A program made the position numbers and the translations under genes. DNA of 64,000 nt from Porpolomopsis calyptriformis. Lineage: Eukaryota > Basidiomycota > Agaricomycetes > Agaricales > Hygrophoraceae. Shown one piece after another: positions 1 through 11,062 of the stretch (within the stretch, counting starts at the first letter, position 1; the number at the start of each line of letters is the position of its first letter). A model generated the notes under the pieces. It was not told the origin of the DNA. It saw only the letters and a list, made by a program, of their open reading frames with translations, and did not search any database. The DNA lies in the NCBI GenBank assembly GCA_951640195.1, contig OX621175.1:310001-374000 (forward strand), read 5' to 3'.

Positions 1-1709
1 GATTCAAATGCGAATTTGCACTGAGTATCGAAATTCCATGGAACATTCTTCCAGGTCAGTCGCGTAAGCAGAGATACCAATCCCAAGTAGTTATTGATAA
101 AATGCCTATAGAAATTTCCAAAACCTAAGAATAATTGGACATCCTTGATTTTCCATGGTTCTGGCCAATCCAGGATAATTTGAACTTTGGCAGGGTCCAT
201 GGTAATTCCACCAGGGGAAAGGATAAATCCAAGGTATTCAATCATATCTTGATGAAAGAAACATTTTTCCAGTTTTCCGAAAAGGCTGTTGAGTTGGAGT
301 CTTTGGAGTACCTTGCAGACATGTCTCCGGTGATCCGCAACGTTATCCGAGTAGATAAGGATATTGTCCAGATATACTACAACGGAGATATCAGAGAGGT
401 CAGAGAAAATCTCATTCATGAAACATTGAAATGTTGATGGGGCATTGCATAGACCTAGGGGCATAACCAAGAATTCGAAAGCACCATACCTGGTATGGAA
501 AGTGGTTTTCCATTCATCCCCTCCCGTGATTCATACATTGAAGTATCCAATTCATAGATCGATTTTGGTGTAAATATGACCTTTGCTGGCACGGTCCAGG
601 AGATCGGAGATGAGTGGAAGTGGGTAACAATCTTTCTTGGTGATTTTATTGATGCCTCGATAGTCCATGCATAATCGTAATGAGCCATCTTTCTTGCGGA
701 TGAAAACAATCGGAGCACTGCCCGGAGATCCGGAGGAATGTATCCAACCTTTTCTAAGGTGCTCATCCAAGAATATATGAAGGGCTTCTTGTTCCGCAAC
801 AGAAAGAGAATAGATGCATCCTAGTGGAGGTGTCATACCTTCCTCTAGATCAATATGGTGATTGCTATAATGATGAGGAGGAAGACGCTTAGATTTTCCT
901 TCACTCAAAACATCAGCATAGTCATGATATTCTGGAGGAACTTTCGCATAAAACGTAGGGTCCAGAGGAACATTGGAGATGTTGACAGAACATGCTTTCG
1001 CAATATCAGCAGTTTGAAGAATGAATGACTGAGATCCTTCTTGCTTGCTAGCATGTACAAATGCGGCTGCCGAAATAATGGACACAGGAGGAAGTGAAGT
1101 CAGAGCTGGAGTCAGAGCTGGAGGGTCAAGCGGAGTTGCCTCGGAGGGCTTAAGTGTTGACGACGAAGACGAATACATCGGTTTTGGTGTCCCAAATGAA
1201 ATACTGCTTGTAACCCAGTCAATCAATGGATTGTAGCGGGTAAGCCAGTTGAATCCAAGAACAGCAGAACAAGATGCATCCAATGGAGTGACCAAAAACT
1301 CAATATCTAGAGTTTCTCCAGATGGAAATTGGACAGGGAGGATAACTCCCAAATCAATGGTTCTCCCTTGAGATCCATCAAATAATTGGAGTTGCTTTGG
1401 AGGAAGCGGAGATGTTTTGAGCTTGTTTCGATGGACAAAGTCAAAGTCCAAGAAACAATGCGTGGATCCTGAATCGATAAGAGTCAGAATAGATAACGAA
1501 TCGATAAATAAAGTGATTAAAAAGGAATCAGAGCAAGGAACGGAAGCATTGAGCTTTACAATAGAAGACGCAGGAATGGTTTCAATGCAGTCCACATTCT
1601 GCGTCTCATGCAGACTGCCTCCTATTTTTCCGGAGTGGCCGGAGGGGCGCTCGGAATAGCAGTAGGGGATTCCTGAGTGGGTGGTTCGGCGACAGTAGTA
1701 GCACATCCA
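1..1709 (-). pseudogene. pol: Ty3-A pol (protease, start of reverse transcriptase)
   Basis: Open in the -1 frame relative to gag from about 1706 down to a TGA at 552, then continuing in frame through more stops to base 1. The aspartic protease motif LIDSGSTHCFLD lies near residue 80 of the open part. Reverse transcriptase follows: a connection segment, IVFIRKKDGSLRLCMDYRG, and CYPLPLISDLLDR. After the stop, GDEWKTTFHTRYG and NAPSTF are readable. At about 362-376 the catalytic box reads YLDN where the family has YLDD, consistent with a G-to-A change. Stops after KIDL and in the next repeat of that region are TGA at positions where Arg (CGA) is usual. RNase H and integrase are outside the window. 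Confidence 0.82.
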
Positions 1710-2851
1710 GAAGCCTTCTTTGAAGCAGAGGAACTAGACTTTGGACATTCCTTTACCATATGACCTGGGGATCCACAAAACATATACAAGTTGTTATCCA
1801 AACAATGTTTTCATTCAGCTGGAGTAAGCTTCCCATCTTTTCCAAGCTTATCGGAGAGGTCAGGATGCTTCGGAGTTGAGGTAGTCGGAGTGGATTTCAT
1901 AGGAGTTTTCTTGAAAGTAGAAGGTGTCGCTGGAGTTGAAGGTGGTTTAGGAGCATTCGTCGGAGGTGCCGGAGCATGTCCGGAGTCCTGCTTAAGCTCT
2001 CCTTTACGTTCCCAATACCTAGCATCAATCGTTTGAGCTAACTCCTTCATAGCTACCAACGTGGCTGGTTTTCTGACTTGAGACATTTGATCCTTGATTT
2101 GATCTGGAAGACCACGGTAAAAGATATGCCACAGTGCTCCAATGTCCCATTGGACTTGAACCGCTAGCCTATTGAAGTGCACAATACATTTGGCGATCCA
2201 TTGATTATCGAACATCTTCAAGGATTCCAATTCCGCTTTGGCAGTTCCTATTGGATCCAAAGGTCCGAATTGGTCCTGTAACTCGGAGCAGAACTCCAAG
2301 AAGTCCGAGAGGAACAACAGAGGGTTAGGAATAGTCTCCAAAAGGTAAGGTTCGAATAAAGATAACGCTATTCCCTTCAGAAAAGACATAGCATAATTGA
2401 CCTTAGCTTCATTGGAAGTAAACGCAGAAGGCCTATCCTTGAAATTCAATTGAAGTTGAACCAGGAAAGGCCGGAGTTTCATCGGATCAGAGCCGTCGAA
2501 AGGATCAGGCTCTCGGACTTTGGATTTTGCGGGTTTGGCTCCAGAAGAAGCTTGAGCGATAGTGGCAATATTTTGAAAAGCCATGATCAATCTCTCTTCA
2601 GCTGTCTCCTGTTCCGGAGCTTCTTGAGTTGGCTGGACTTGAGGTGTTTCTTCAACCGAAGTTGATGCTTGACCTTGAGTAGTCCGCGGAGTTATGGGTC
2701 GTAACGGATTTTCTCGATCATGAAAAGCAGTAGGAAGCCTTTCAGATATATGCGTAGTCAGAGACACAGGACTTGTTTCGGAGTTGGTTAGAGATAATCG
2801 ACTTCTAGTTGAAAATCCTGTGAAACGTTCAAGAGTACGTTGTGTCATCAT
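1622..2851 (-). pseudogene. gag: Ty3-A gag with one premature stop
   Basis: Retrotransposon nucleocapsid/capsid precursor. The frame opens at ATG 2851 and is open to a TGA at 1811-1813, then continues in the same frame to a TAG at 1622-1624, about 409 codons in all. The middle contains the capsid-like segment (around residues 105-260, with FDGSDPMKLRPFLVQLQLNF); a Pro/Thr/Ser-rich linker follows. Beyond the premature stop lies a zinc knuckle of the CX2CX4HX4C type (CGSPGHMVKEC) whose first Cys is Tyr. The premature TGA is what a C-to-T change of a CGA codon gives. The C-terminus overlaps the pol frame, which is in the -1 register, as expected for frameshift expression. Confidence 0.8.
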
Positions 2852-2877
2852 GAATAAAAACCCAAGCTAGAGATAGA

Positions 2878-3140
2878 ATATACTGTTAGGTCCAAAGTTT
2901 TGGAGTTGAATTTGGAGATCGGAGATGGATAAATGACGGGACTTAGTCGATATTCTGTCTACAGATACAGGGGAAAAAATGCAGTACTTATATATCTGCT
3001 AGATAATTATATCTGAGACATAGTGATGACAGAGGACATCATAAGAAGGAAACATGTGAAAAGTACGGAGTGTTTGGAGTTGTCGGAGTAATTGGAGTTC
3101 ATCAGAATTCATCAAAGTTCATTGGAACTGGGATGTAACA
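2878..3140 (-). repeat. Ty3-A 5' LTR (inner edge approximate)
   Basis: Outer edge at 3140 is firm: TGTTACATCC on the minus strand abuts the interrupted coding sequence of Ty3-B. The LTR has a TATA-like stretch near 2985-2997. The inner edge is placed near 2878 (reading ...CCTAACA on the minus strand) only because it precedes the gag ATG and ends in CA; there is no second copy in the window to compare. No primer-binding site could be assigned with confidence. Confidence 0.55.
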
Positions 3141-6100
3141 ATGTCCTATGGCAAAGGTGCTCTTGAATTTTATCTTTGGATTACAAGTGCCAACAATCTT
3201 TGACAAGTGGCTATTATAGTACTCATTGATTCTGGCACCTTAGGAAGTTTTATTGATGAAGCTTTCATTTGTCAAATAGAGATATTGACCTATCTGTTGG
3301 ATGAGGTTATACCAGTACGAAACGCTGATGGTTCCAAGAACTGAGAAGGTCCCATCACACATGACACAGACCTGTTTACCGAGGCACTAGATTTATCTTT
3401 TCGAGAATGAATACAGTTGGAGGTTACTAACTTAGGAAGAAAACAGCAGGTCATCCTCGGCTTCCCATAGCACTTGTAACACAACCCCACTATCAATTGG
3501 ATAAAAGGCACCTTAACCTTCGCATCTGGTGACACGCTGTTCAGTAGTATGTGAGTTGGAGTGTTGCCCCCATAGGAAGAACTCTACATCTTTGATTCAA
3601 GTCTGAAACATAACTCCTTTATCCAATTGGTCAGAGTTGACCACTCCCAACCAGTTTCCATTGAGGAGGATATCAAATCCTTTATTCCCAGTCATTATCA
3701 CAATTTCTGGCATGTTTTTCATACTGCAGAATTCAACAAACTCCCTCCTCGATGTCCCTTTGATCATGCAATCAACCTCTACCTGAACACCAAATTCCAA
3801 GTCAGAAAACTCTACCCTCTTTCACCCTATAAACAGGTGCAACTCAACAAGTTTATTGACAAAAATCTCCAAACTGGTCAAATACATCCATTGAAATCCC
3901 CTCAAGCTGCCCCTTTCTTCTTTGTGAAAAAGGCTGAAGAGATTAATGCCAAAGGTCTCAGTGCTGGTCCACGTCCCATCCAGGACTATCACTATATCAA
4001 CTCAAGAACCATTCCTGATTGCTACTCCCTTCCCCTTTTGTCGGAAATCCTCCAAGTACCAAAGCTTGCTACTGCTTCCCTCTTCACTGTTATCGATATT
4101 TGATGGGGATTTAACAACATATGACTCAAGGAAGGCAATGAATGGAAAGCAGCTTTCATCACCAATTGAGGACTCTTTGAACCGACCATTATGTTCTTTG
4201 AACTACGAAATTCCCCAGCATCCTTTCAATGAATGATAGACATTCTTTTTAAATCTATTTTAGACTCTAGCTGTGTTCACATTTATATTAATGACATCCT
4301 TATTATGGGCAACACCCCTGAGGAAATTTGCCACTGGACTAATGAAACCCTCAACCTTATAGAGAAGAATCAATTATCTGCCAAACCTGTCAAATGTCAA
4401 ATGGAGAAGACCTCTGTTACCTATCTTAGTATGATTATCAGCAAAGGTCAACTTGCTATCAACCCAAAGAAAGTGGATGCCATCATCAATTAGCTAACAC
4501 CCCAAAAACTGCAAGATCTCCAATCTTTTCTTGGCACTACCAACTTTTGGCGCCATTATATCAAAAGTTTCTCCTCAGTTGTTCATCCTCTTTGTGGTCT
4601 CTTGCGGAAGGACCAACCTTGGGATTGGTCCCCCTTGTGTCAAAAGGCCTTTGAGCAGCTCAAACACCTTGTCACCACAGCCCCTATCCTTCTCACCCCC
4701 CAGCCAGACCTACCTTATCTCCTAGAGACTGATACCTCAGATTTTGGTATTGGTATGGTCTTATCTCAAAAACACGACAATGGTTGGCACCCTGTCAGCT
4801 TTTTCTTGAAATCCCTGCTCCCTGCTGAGTACAACTATCCTACCCACAATCTGGAAATGCTTGCAATCATCACTTCCCTCAAGTATTGGTGCTATCTTTT
4901 AGAAGGTGCAAGGGATACTGTATTGATAAAAACAGACAATTTAGCGCTCAAGTACTTTATGCAAAACAGGTCCCTCTCCAGACAACAAGTATGATAGATG
5001 GAATTCTTAGGCAGATTTGACTTCAAAATTGAGTACTCTCCCAGAGTCAAAAACAAAGCTGATGGACTCTCTCACCAACCTGATCATCGTCGTACAGAAA
5101 AAGAAGAATTAGAAGGTCAAACCCTCCTCCCTCCTGAATGTTTCATTAATGCTATCATTTCTATGTCCGAACCCTCCTTCATGTCAAGACTTCACTTCCC
5201 CAACTTTAATCAAATCCCAGAGGACATTCGCATCAAATTATCTGATCCCTCTTCCAGCTACTCCTTCACTGATGGAATTGTGAGAGATGCAGGAGAGTAT
5301 ATTGTCATACCAGTAGATGTTGATATGACCCCTTGGTCCCCTGAGCTCTGGAGGACATGTTCCATATATCTACGTGATCCCCCAGACATCTACTACACTG
5401 CTACGATGTCCCTGACTATGCGATTTGGCTTCCTGTCCAGCAATTTATCCCCGAATTCTTCGATCCTTCTATTCGCAATTGCAGCTTATATCAAAGGATG
5501 CATCTGATAGCCAGACATCCATTGTGTATATTTTAATCGTTTCCATCAACCCTTTCACTGGTGGCTTCATTCAGAAGTCTCATCCCTTTACTATATAGTA
5601 TATAAAGGGATCTTTGTTTTCACAGATATATTTACTTGTAGATATGTTTGTATTATAGAGAAGGAAGATAGATTCCATCATCCCACATCTAGTCCTCGAT
5701 GTTTGAGCCTCTTTGACTGCCTCTAGCACTCTAGACAGTGCTCTGATTTTCCAATTTCTTCTATTTCTTCGATTTTCACAATTTCTTTGATAGCTCCTTT
5801 CTATTGTGCCTCCCACCATCTCTTGGGGCAGATTCCAGAGCTCAGACAGCTCCTCATCACATCAATGTATTGCTATGCACAGAGATAATTTGATTGACCC
5901 ACTCCCTACCCTATGGAGGCCATCCCAGAATCGAGAAGACATGTGAGCTTGTGTTGCAGAACTACACCTGGAGTAGTGCTGCCCTTGACATCTGTGTATT
6001 TGTATCATCTTGTCTGACCTACCAACAAGTCAAGCTTTACCCCTCAAAGCCTGCAGGTCTCCTAGAACCTATTCCCCCTTCATCTCGACCTTGGGAAGAA

Positions 6101-7120
6101 ATTACCGCTGATCTAATCATGGAACTCCCCCAATCATCTGGCTATGATGCTGTTTTAGTTATTGTCAATTGCTTTACCAAATGCGCTCACTTCATTCCAA
6201 CGACTTCAAACATCTCAGCAGAAGGAGTCGCAAAACTTTTTAGGGACAACATATGGAAACACCACAGTTGGCCAAAGAAGATCATAACTGATCAAGGAAC
6301 TTAATTCACTTCCAAATTCATGAAAGCTCTTAATACTCACTTGGGAATCATTTCTGGTTTATCCACCGCTTATCACCCCCAAACTGATGGTCAAACGGAA
6401 TGCACCAATCAAGAACTCAAATAATACCTTCATTTATATACCAACTTTATGCAAGATGATTGGTCCAATTGGCTATCCCTAGCTGAATTCGTGTACAACA
6501 ACTGACAACACTCCTCGATGAAACACACTCCCTTCTATCTCGATACTGGTCAACATCCTTTCATCCCATCCATCCCTGCGACTTCTACTTCCAATCCTGC
6601 AGCAGACGCCTTCCACAATCATCTCACAGAAGCCCATGAAGAAGCCTCAAAAGCTCTAGAAGCAATGGCTGAAACTATGAAACACTTTGCAGATTACAAA
6701 TGGAAAGATACCCAACTCCAAATAGGTCAATTCATTTATCTTGATACCTGTAACTTAAAAACAGGTCATCCAACCCTCAAACTCAATGTCCAATGCACTG
6801 GACCTTTCAAAATTCTAGAAAGAATCAGAAAAGTCTCTTATCACCTGGCCCTTCCCATTTCTTGGAAAATCCACAATGTCTTTCACGTATCACTCCTGAG
6901 ACCTGCTAACATTAACTCCAATCTCCATCCAGAAGAAGTGAACAATAACCTCTGCCCACCTCCAGATATCATTCAAGAGAAAGAAGAATACAAGGTTGAA
7001 CAGATTCTTCAGCATCACGGGTCTACTCAACGTCGCATGTATTTAGTCAAATGGGTCAGCTATCCCATTGAAGAAGCAACCTGGGAGCCAAAGAAGAACC
7101 TCCTTCACGCAAAAGAATGA
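3141..7120 (+). pseudogene. pol: Ty3-B pol: PR-RT-RNaseH-INT-chromodomain, decayed
   Basis: Protease motif IDSG at 3226-3237 begins the readable part. RT spans about 3627-4494 and includes RPIQDYHYINSRTIPDCYSLP and the catalytic box YINDIL (4281-4301), where YIDD is usual, so one catalytic Asp is lost. RNase H (about 4602-5010) has ETDTSDFGIG and KTDNLAL. After the LTR interruption, integrase resumes at about 5880: the HH-CC zinc region (GGHPRIEKTCELV ... CVFVSSC), DLIMELP, ITDQGT and YHPQTDGQTE give the DDE residues. A chromodomain of about 45 residues ends the protein at 7120 (YLVKWVSYPIEEATWEP), typical of chromoviruses, which target chromatin. Stops occur at about 4101, 4494, 4996, 6302, 6421 and 6503; most fit C-to-T or G-to-A decay. 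Confidence 0.87.
5321..5864 (+). repeat. Family-W solo LTR inside Ty3-B
   Basis: A 544-bp insert that starts TGATATGACCCC and ends CACATCA, splitting the Ty3-B tether/integrase reading frame, which joins again cleanly if it is removed. ATGT flanks both sides (a 4-bp duplication, or 5 bp with one mismatch). A TATA box (TATATAAAGG) lies near 5600. The start matches the LTRs at 14356 and 17960 and the reverse complement of 21826-21954. There is no internal coding region, so it is best read as a solo LTR left by recombination. Confidence 0.75.
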
Positions 7121-7486
7121 ATTCTAGAATACAAACGATCAATTCAAATGGCAACTTAATCACTCTTTCATAGTATCAACTCCCCTCTTTTGAATTCTTC
7201 ACTTTTATCACCCTTTACAAACTCCGACTGGTCTTTATAAATCCCTCTCATCTCCATCCATTCCCCTCAGAATCAACATTGCCATGCCTGCTGAATGCAC
7301 TCATCACCAAACTGCTCACAAGTCCACTAGTGGTCGCCCACCTCGTGCCCCTCATATGTCCACTAGAGGACAACCCCCTCATTGCGCTCCCCCTTCACTC
7401 ACTTCCACCTCATCCACCTATGGTGAAGCTAAGCTTGCAGACAACTCTGGTAACACAACTGTCACGCGCGGAATCAAGCCCTCTCC

Positions 7487-7864
7487 ATGTGGCCAGAAGA
7501 GATTGTTGCACCACCCATCCCACCCAAGCAAATTATTGAGTCATTGAAGAAGGATGTCAATTATTACAAGAGCAAGATTGCAAGACTGAATGAGGAACTG
7601 TATAACCAGTGGTTGGATTTGGATCAGGAGAAGAGAATGAGCAAGCACTGGAGAGAATAGGCAAAGTACTGGGAGGTGAAACACAAGGAAGTCGCAAAGG
7701 TACTTCCCCATCTTGATTCCCCCACTCCCCCTGTTTTCCCAGGTCCACTCATCGTTCCCCCTGGTTCATTGTCGAACCCCATCACCATCCCTGATGACGA
7801 TGATACTTCTGTGGCCAACATTATTTCCCTGTCGACTACTGTTCCTGACAAGGACTTATCCTAG
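7487..7864 (+). pseudogene. Ty3-B extra 3' ORF, coiled-coil-like, function unknown
   Basis: A reading frame between the chromodomain and the 3' LTR. From ATG 7487 it runs to a TAG at 7658-7660 and then on in frame to 7862-7864. The first part is Lys/Glu/Leu-rich and looks like a short coiled coil (IIESLKKDVNYYKSKIARLN), the second Pro- and Asp-rich. Beyond the last stop the frame stays readable almost to the LTR. It has no resemblance I recognise to envelope or other known third ORFs. The complete Ty3-F element carries a different, longer ORF at the same place, which suggests an accessory 3' gene is a feature of this clade. Confidence 0.5.
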
Positions 7865-7945
7865 TCCTTCCCCTCCTCCGCACCCATCAACACTCTCGAA
7901 TGTCACCTCGAATTTCAGGATGAAATTCCATTTAGTGTGGGTGTA

Positions 7946-8314
7946 TGTCATAGATGTACTTTTTCTTTTTTTCTTTAGTCATACTTGATTAGTCGCTTAG
8001 CTGTTCATCCTTCCGCTTTACTAATTTATATATAGAGACTAGTCACATGTACTTCCATTCTGACTCTTCACAAGTTACATTCCATTTCCCTTATTCTTTT
8101 TGTGACCCTTTACCAGTCACATTCTGGATTCTGCTTTGTAATTATCCTTATGACTGACTCATGGTAACTCAGGTAGTCAGTATATAAAGCCTGACCTCTA
8201 GTCAGTAGATTAAGTTCGATTCCTAGTTAGCTCCCCCACTCTTTAGTTGAATTCATATTCCTTATCAGCCCCTCCAATGCAAGAAGTAAAACATTTGACT
8301 ACCGAATCATAACA
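7946..8314 (+). repeat. Ty3-B 3' LTR
   Basis: A 369-bp LTR starting TGTCATAGATG and ending ATCATAACA, the same termini as the Ty3-C LTR at 12640-13029 (which starts TGTCATAG and ends TTTATAACA on its own strand). A TATA box is at 8181-8188 and a TGACTCA motif at 8155-8161. The segment about 25 bases after the TATA box (AAGTTCGATTCC) is where related elements carry the match to their primer-binding site; the Ty3-B primer site itself is outside the window. Confidence 0.82.
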
Positions 8315-11062
8315 GAGAGACCAGAGATAATTCCTAAGGACTTAATGAGAGCTTCTGTGAATTTCGACACAAATTGCACTCCACAATCGGATATAACCTT
8401 TTGAGGCTATCCATGATGTTTCCAGATGTGATTCTAAAAGAGTTTCACAGCACCTTCTGATGAAAGATTGGAAGTTGTCAGAATGAAATGGGCTCATTTA
8501 GTGAAATGATCAACAATGACCATTACAGCATCATAGCCTTGTGACTTGGGGAGTTCGACAATAAGATTGATGGTGATCTCTTTCCATAGTTCCATGGAAG
8601 GGGGTATGGGTTGGAGTAATCCTAATGGCTTCGAAGGGAAGTTCTTGTTTTGTTGACAAGCTGGACAGGATTGAACATAATTGGTAATGTCTTGTGGGGC
8701 ACCATCCCAAGTAAAGTTACAAAGGATGAGTTCCTTCATCTTCTCAATGCCAGGATGACTAGTATGGGGGTAGGCATGGGACAGTCATACAATGTCTATG
8801 TGCAAAGATACTTCCTCTAGCACCACTATTCGACCTTCAACATTGTGTACAAGCCCATCTGCCCAGGTCCAAGTAAGAGAGGCATCCTCGAGTTTATCTT
8901 GGATCTTCTGTGGGAGTGGGATTTTGAAGTGTAACCTAGAAAGAAAATCCAGATTCGACAACTTGATAATCAAATTAATCCATCAGTTGCGCACTATCAG
9001 AACTTTATTCTCCACTTCAGCTTCGATGCCGGGCAAGTAATCTGGGCATCTGGACAGGCCATCGGCTTTGTTCCTCCTCCCTGGAATATATTTGATTTTG
9101 AACCTAACTCTAGACAGACACTCAGACCAATGAGTTTGGCAATTTGATAAACGAAGATTCTTGGAGAAATATCTCAAAGTCAAACTGTCTGTTCTGATAA
9201 GAATATTGTGTTTCACTCCTTCAAGAAGGTGGCACCATTGTTTAAAGGAGTCAATGATCACTAGGAGCTCTAGATCGTGGGTTAGGTAGTTCTTTTCAGT
9301 GGGAGAGGTGGATCTTGAGTGATAGCCAATAGGTTTCCAGTGTCCATTGTGAAGCTGGGAGAGTATACCTGCAATCCCTACAATGGAGGCGTCAGTCTCT
9401 AGGCAATAAGGGAGATCTCAATCAGGGATGTGGAGGACGGGTGCATTTGTCAAGAGGGATTTGATGTTGTTAAAAGCTTCTTGTCTTCTGGGGGTCCAAT
9501 CCCACACAGTTTCATTATGCAAGAGTTCGTAGAGAGGGGTAGCGACCTTGGAAAAACCCTTGATGTATCTTCACTAGAAATTCACACTGCCTAAGAAGGA
9601 TTGGAGTTGTTTCACTGTTTCAAGAATAGGCTAAGACATGATGGCATCAACCTTCTTCAGGTTGGTGGTGATTCGTCCTTTAGATAGGACTACTCTGAGA
9701 TAGATGACTTCTTCCTTCTCAAACTGGCATTTGACAGGTTTGCATGAGAGTCTATATCTCTTCATGATATCCAGAGTTTTGAAAGTCCAGTATCGCAGTT
9801 CCTGTAAATCATCTCCACAGACAAGCATGTCGTCAATATAGATAAAAATGTTTCCAGAATTCAGAACTTCTTTGAACCTTGTGTTGATCATCCATTGAAA
9901 GGTGGCTAGGGAGTTTCACAAGCCAAAGAACATTACAGTGGGTTCAAAGGCGCCTGCTTCAGTAATGAACGTGGCTTTCCATTCATCACATTCCTTAATC
10001 CTGATGGTATTAAATCCCTATCAGATGTCCATAACTGTAAACAGGGATGCTGTTAAGAGTTTTGGTTATTGGAGTATTTGGTAAAGAAGGGGAAGGGGAT
10101 AGTGGTTGGGAACCATATGTTCATTGAGGTAGTGATAGTCCTTGATAGGGCATAGGCCAGCACTCTTACCTTTAGCATACACTTCTTCAGGTTTCTTCCT
10201 AAAGAAGAATGGAGAGACTTGTTTTGACTTGGAAGTTCATATTCATTCAGTGGATAGGTTTTTATCTATGAACTTGTATAGGTGATCCATTTTGAGGGGA
10301 GACATTGTGTATTTCATGCCTCTAGTTGGTTTGAAGGTTTTATCCAGTTCTATAGTGTGGTTGAATTCTGAATGCAGTGGAAGGCGATCAAAGGATTCTT
10401 TGGCAAAGACACTAGAATAGTCTTTCCAGTATACCTCCAGTACAAACTTTCACATATCTTCTTCCACTGTGCTAGCTCAGGATTCATCCAACTTCGATAC
10501 GCGTCAATTCATGGCCAGTGTAACCAATTCCATTCCTAGTGACTCTGCATCGCTATCTATCTATTGATGGAGGATCTCTTTGCTATCTAGAGCCAGTGTT
10601 ACCTCTTTCCAATTGATGTTGGGGTTGTGCTTTTTGAGCCACAGGAAGCTGAGGATAATATCCATCTTAGATCTGAGATCAGTTACTTCCAATCAGATCT
10701 ATTCATTGTGTCCTCTAGGAGCCTCTAACCAAATATCAATATTGTTCTTGATGGGTTCTCCTTCGTTTTCAGATCTATCAGCATTCCATATGGGTATTAG
10801 GGTTTCCAATTGCATTAAAGTAAAATTGTGGTGAGTAGTGAAAGATTCATCCACAAAATTTCTAGAGGCTCCACTATCACCTAGAGTAGTGGCTGGAACA
10901 TGTCAACCAGTGTCGGTAGCTTCAATCCAAATATCCAAAATGAGTCTAAGATTACCTTCTTCAAGAGTACCAAGAATTTGAAATAGATTGCATGGTGGTG
11001 ATACATTCTTGAGTAGATATATCCATAATGGCAGGCAAAATGTTCAGACTCTTCAAAAACCC
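8315..11062 (-). pseudogene. pol: Ty3-C pol (PR-RT-RNaseH-partial INT)
   Basis: Read on the minus strand, pol begins in the -1 frame at the gag stop (11053-11062, slippery heptamer). A DSGAS protease motif lies near 10870. RT includes the intact catalytic box YIDDML at about 9827-9841 and KPVKCQFEKEEVIYL. RNase H has ETDAS, RTDSLTLRYF and GRRNKADGLSRCPD. Integrase starts near 8760 with the HP-GIEKMKEL zinc region and CPACQQNKN; its first catalytic Asp reads Asn (ITINLIVELP). The reading ends at ISGLS at base 8315. Stops are spread through RT and the region between PR and RT. It belongs with Ty3-E and Ty3-B. Confidence 0.83.

Larger units (their letters stand above)
1..3140 (-). mobile_element. 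Ty3-A: Ty3/gypsy retrotransposon, cut by window start
   Basis: A minus-strand LTR retrotransposon. It reads, in its own direction, 5' LTR (ending outward at 3140 with TGTTACATCC), gag (2851 down to 1622), then protease and reverse transcriptase running off base 1. The rest of pol and the 3' LTR lie outside the window. It interrupts the protease region of plus-strand Ty3-B, whose reading resumes directly at 3141, so Ty3-A is the younger insertion. Several in-frame stops show it is inactive here. Class assignment rests on the gag, DSG protease and RT motifs; finer lineage is not determined. Confidence 0.88.
3141..8314 (+). mobile_element. Ty3-B: Ty3/gypsy chromovirus, nested host of Ty3-A
   Basis: Plus-strand element. 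Its 5' LTR and gag lie left of Ty3-A, outside the window. Visible are protease, RT, RNase H, integrase, a C-terminal chromodomain, an extra 3' ORF and the 3' LTR (7946-8314). A family-W LTR (5321-5864) interrupts the tether between RNase H and integrase. Its right end abuts the minus-strand integrase reading of Ty3-C at 8315, so it inserted into Ty3-C. Many in-frame stops and some frame changes make it inactive. LTR sequence places it close to Ty3-C and Ty3-E. Confidence 0.88.

Noticed and set aside
1045..2665. Plus-strand frames at 1045-1236, 1417-1659, 1791-2036 and 2450-2665
   Set aside because: Antisense shadows of Ty3-A gag and protease.
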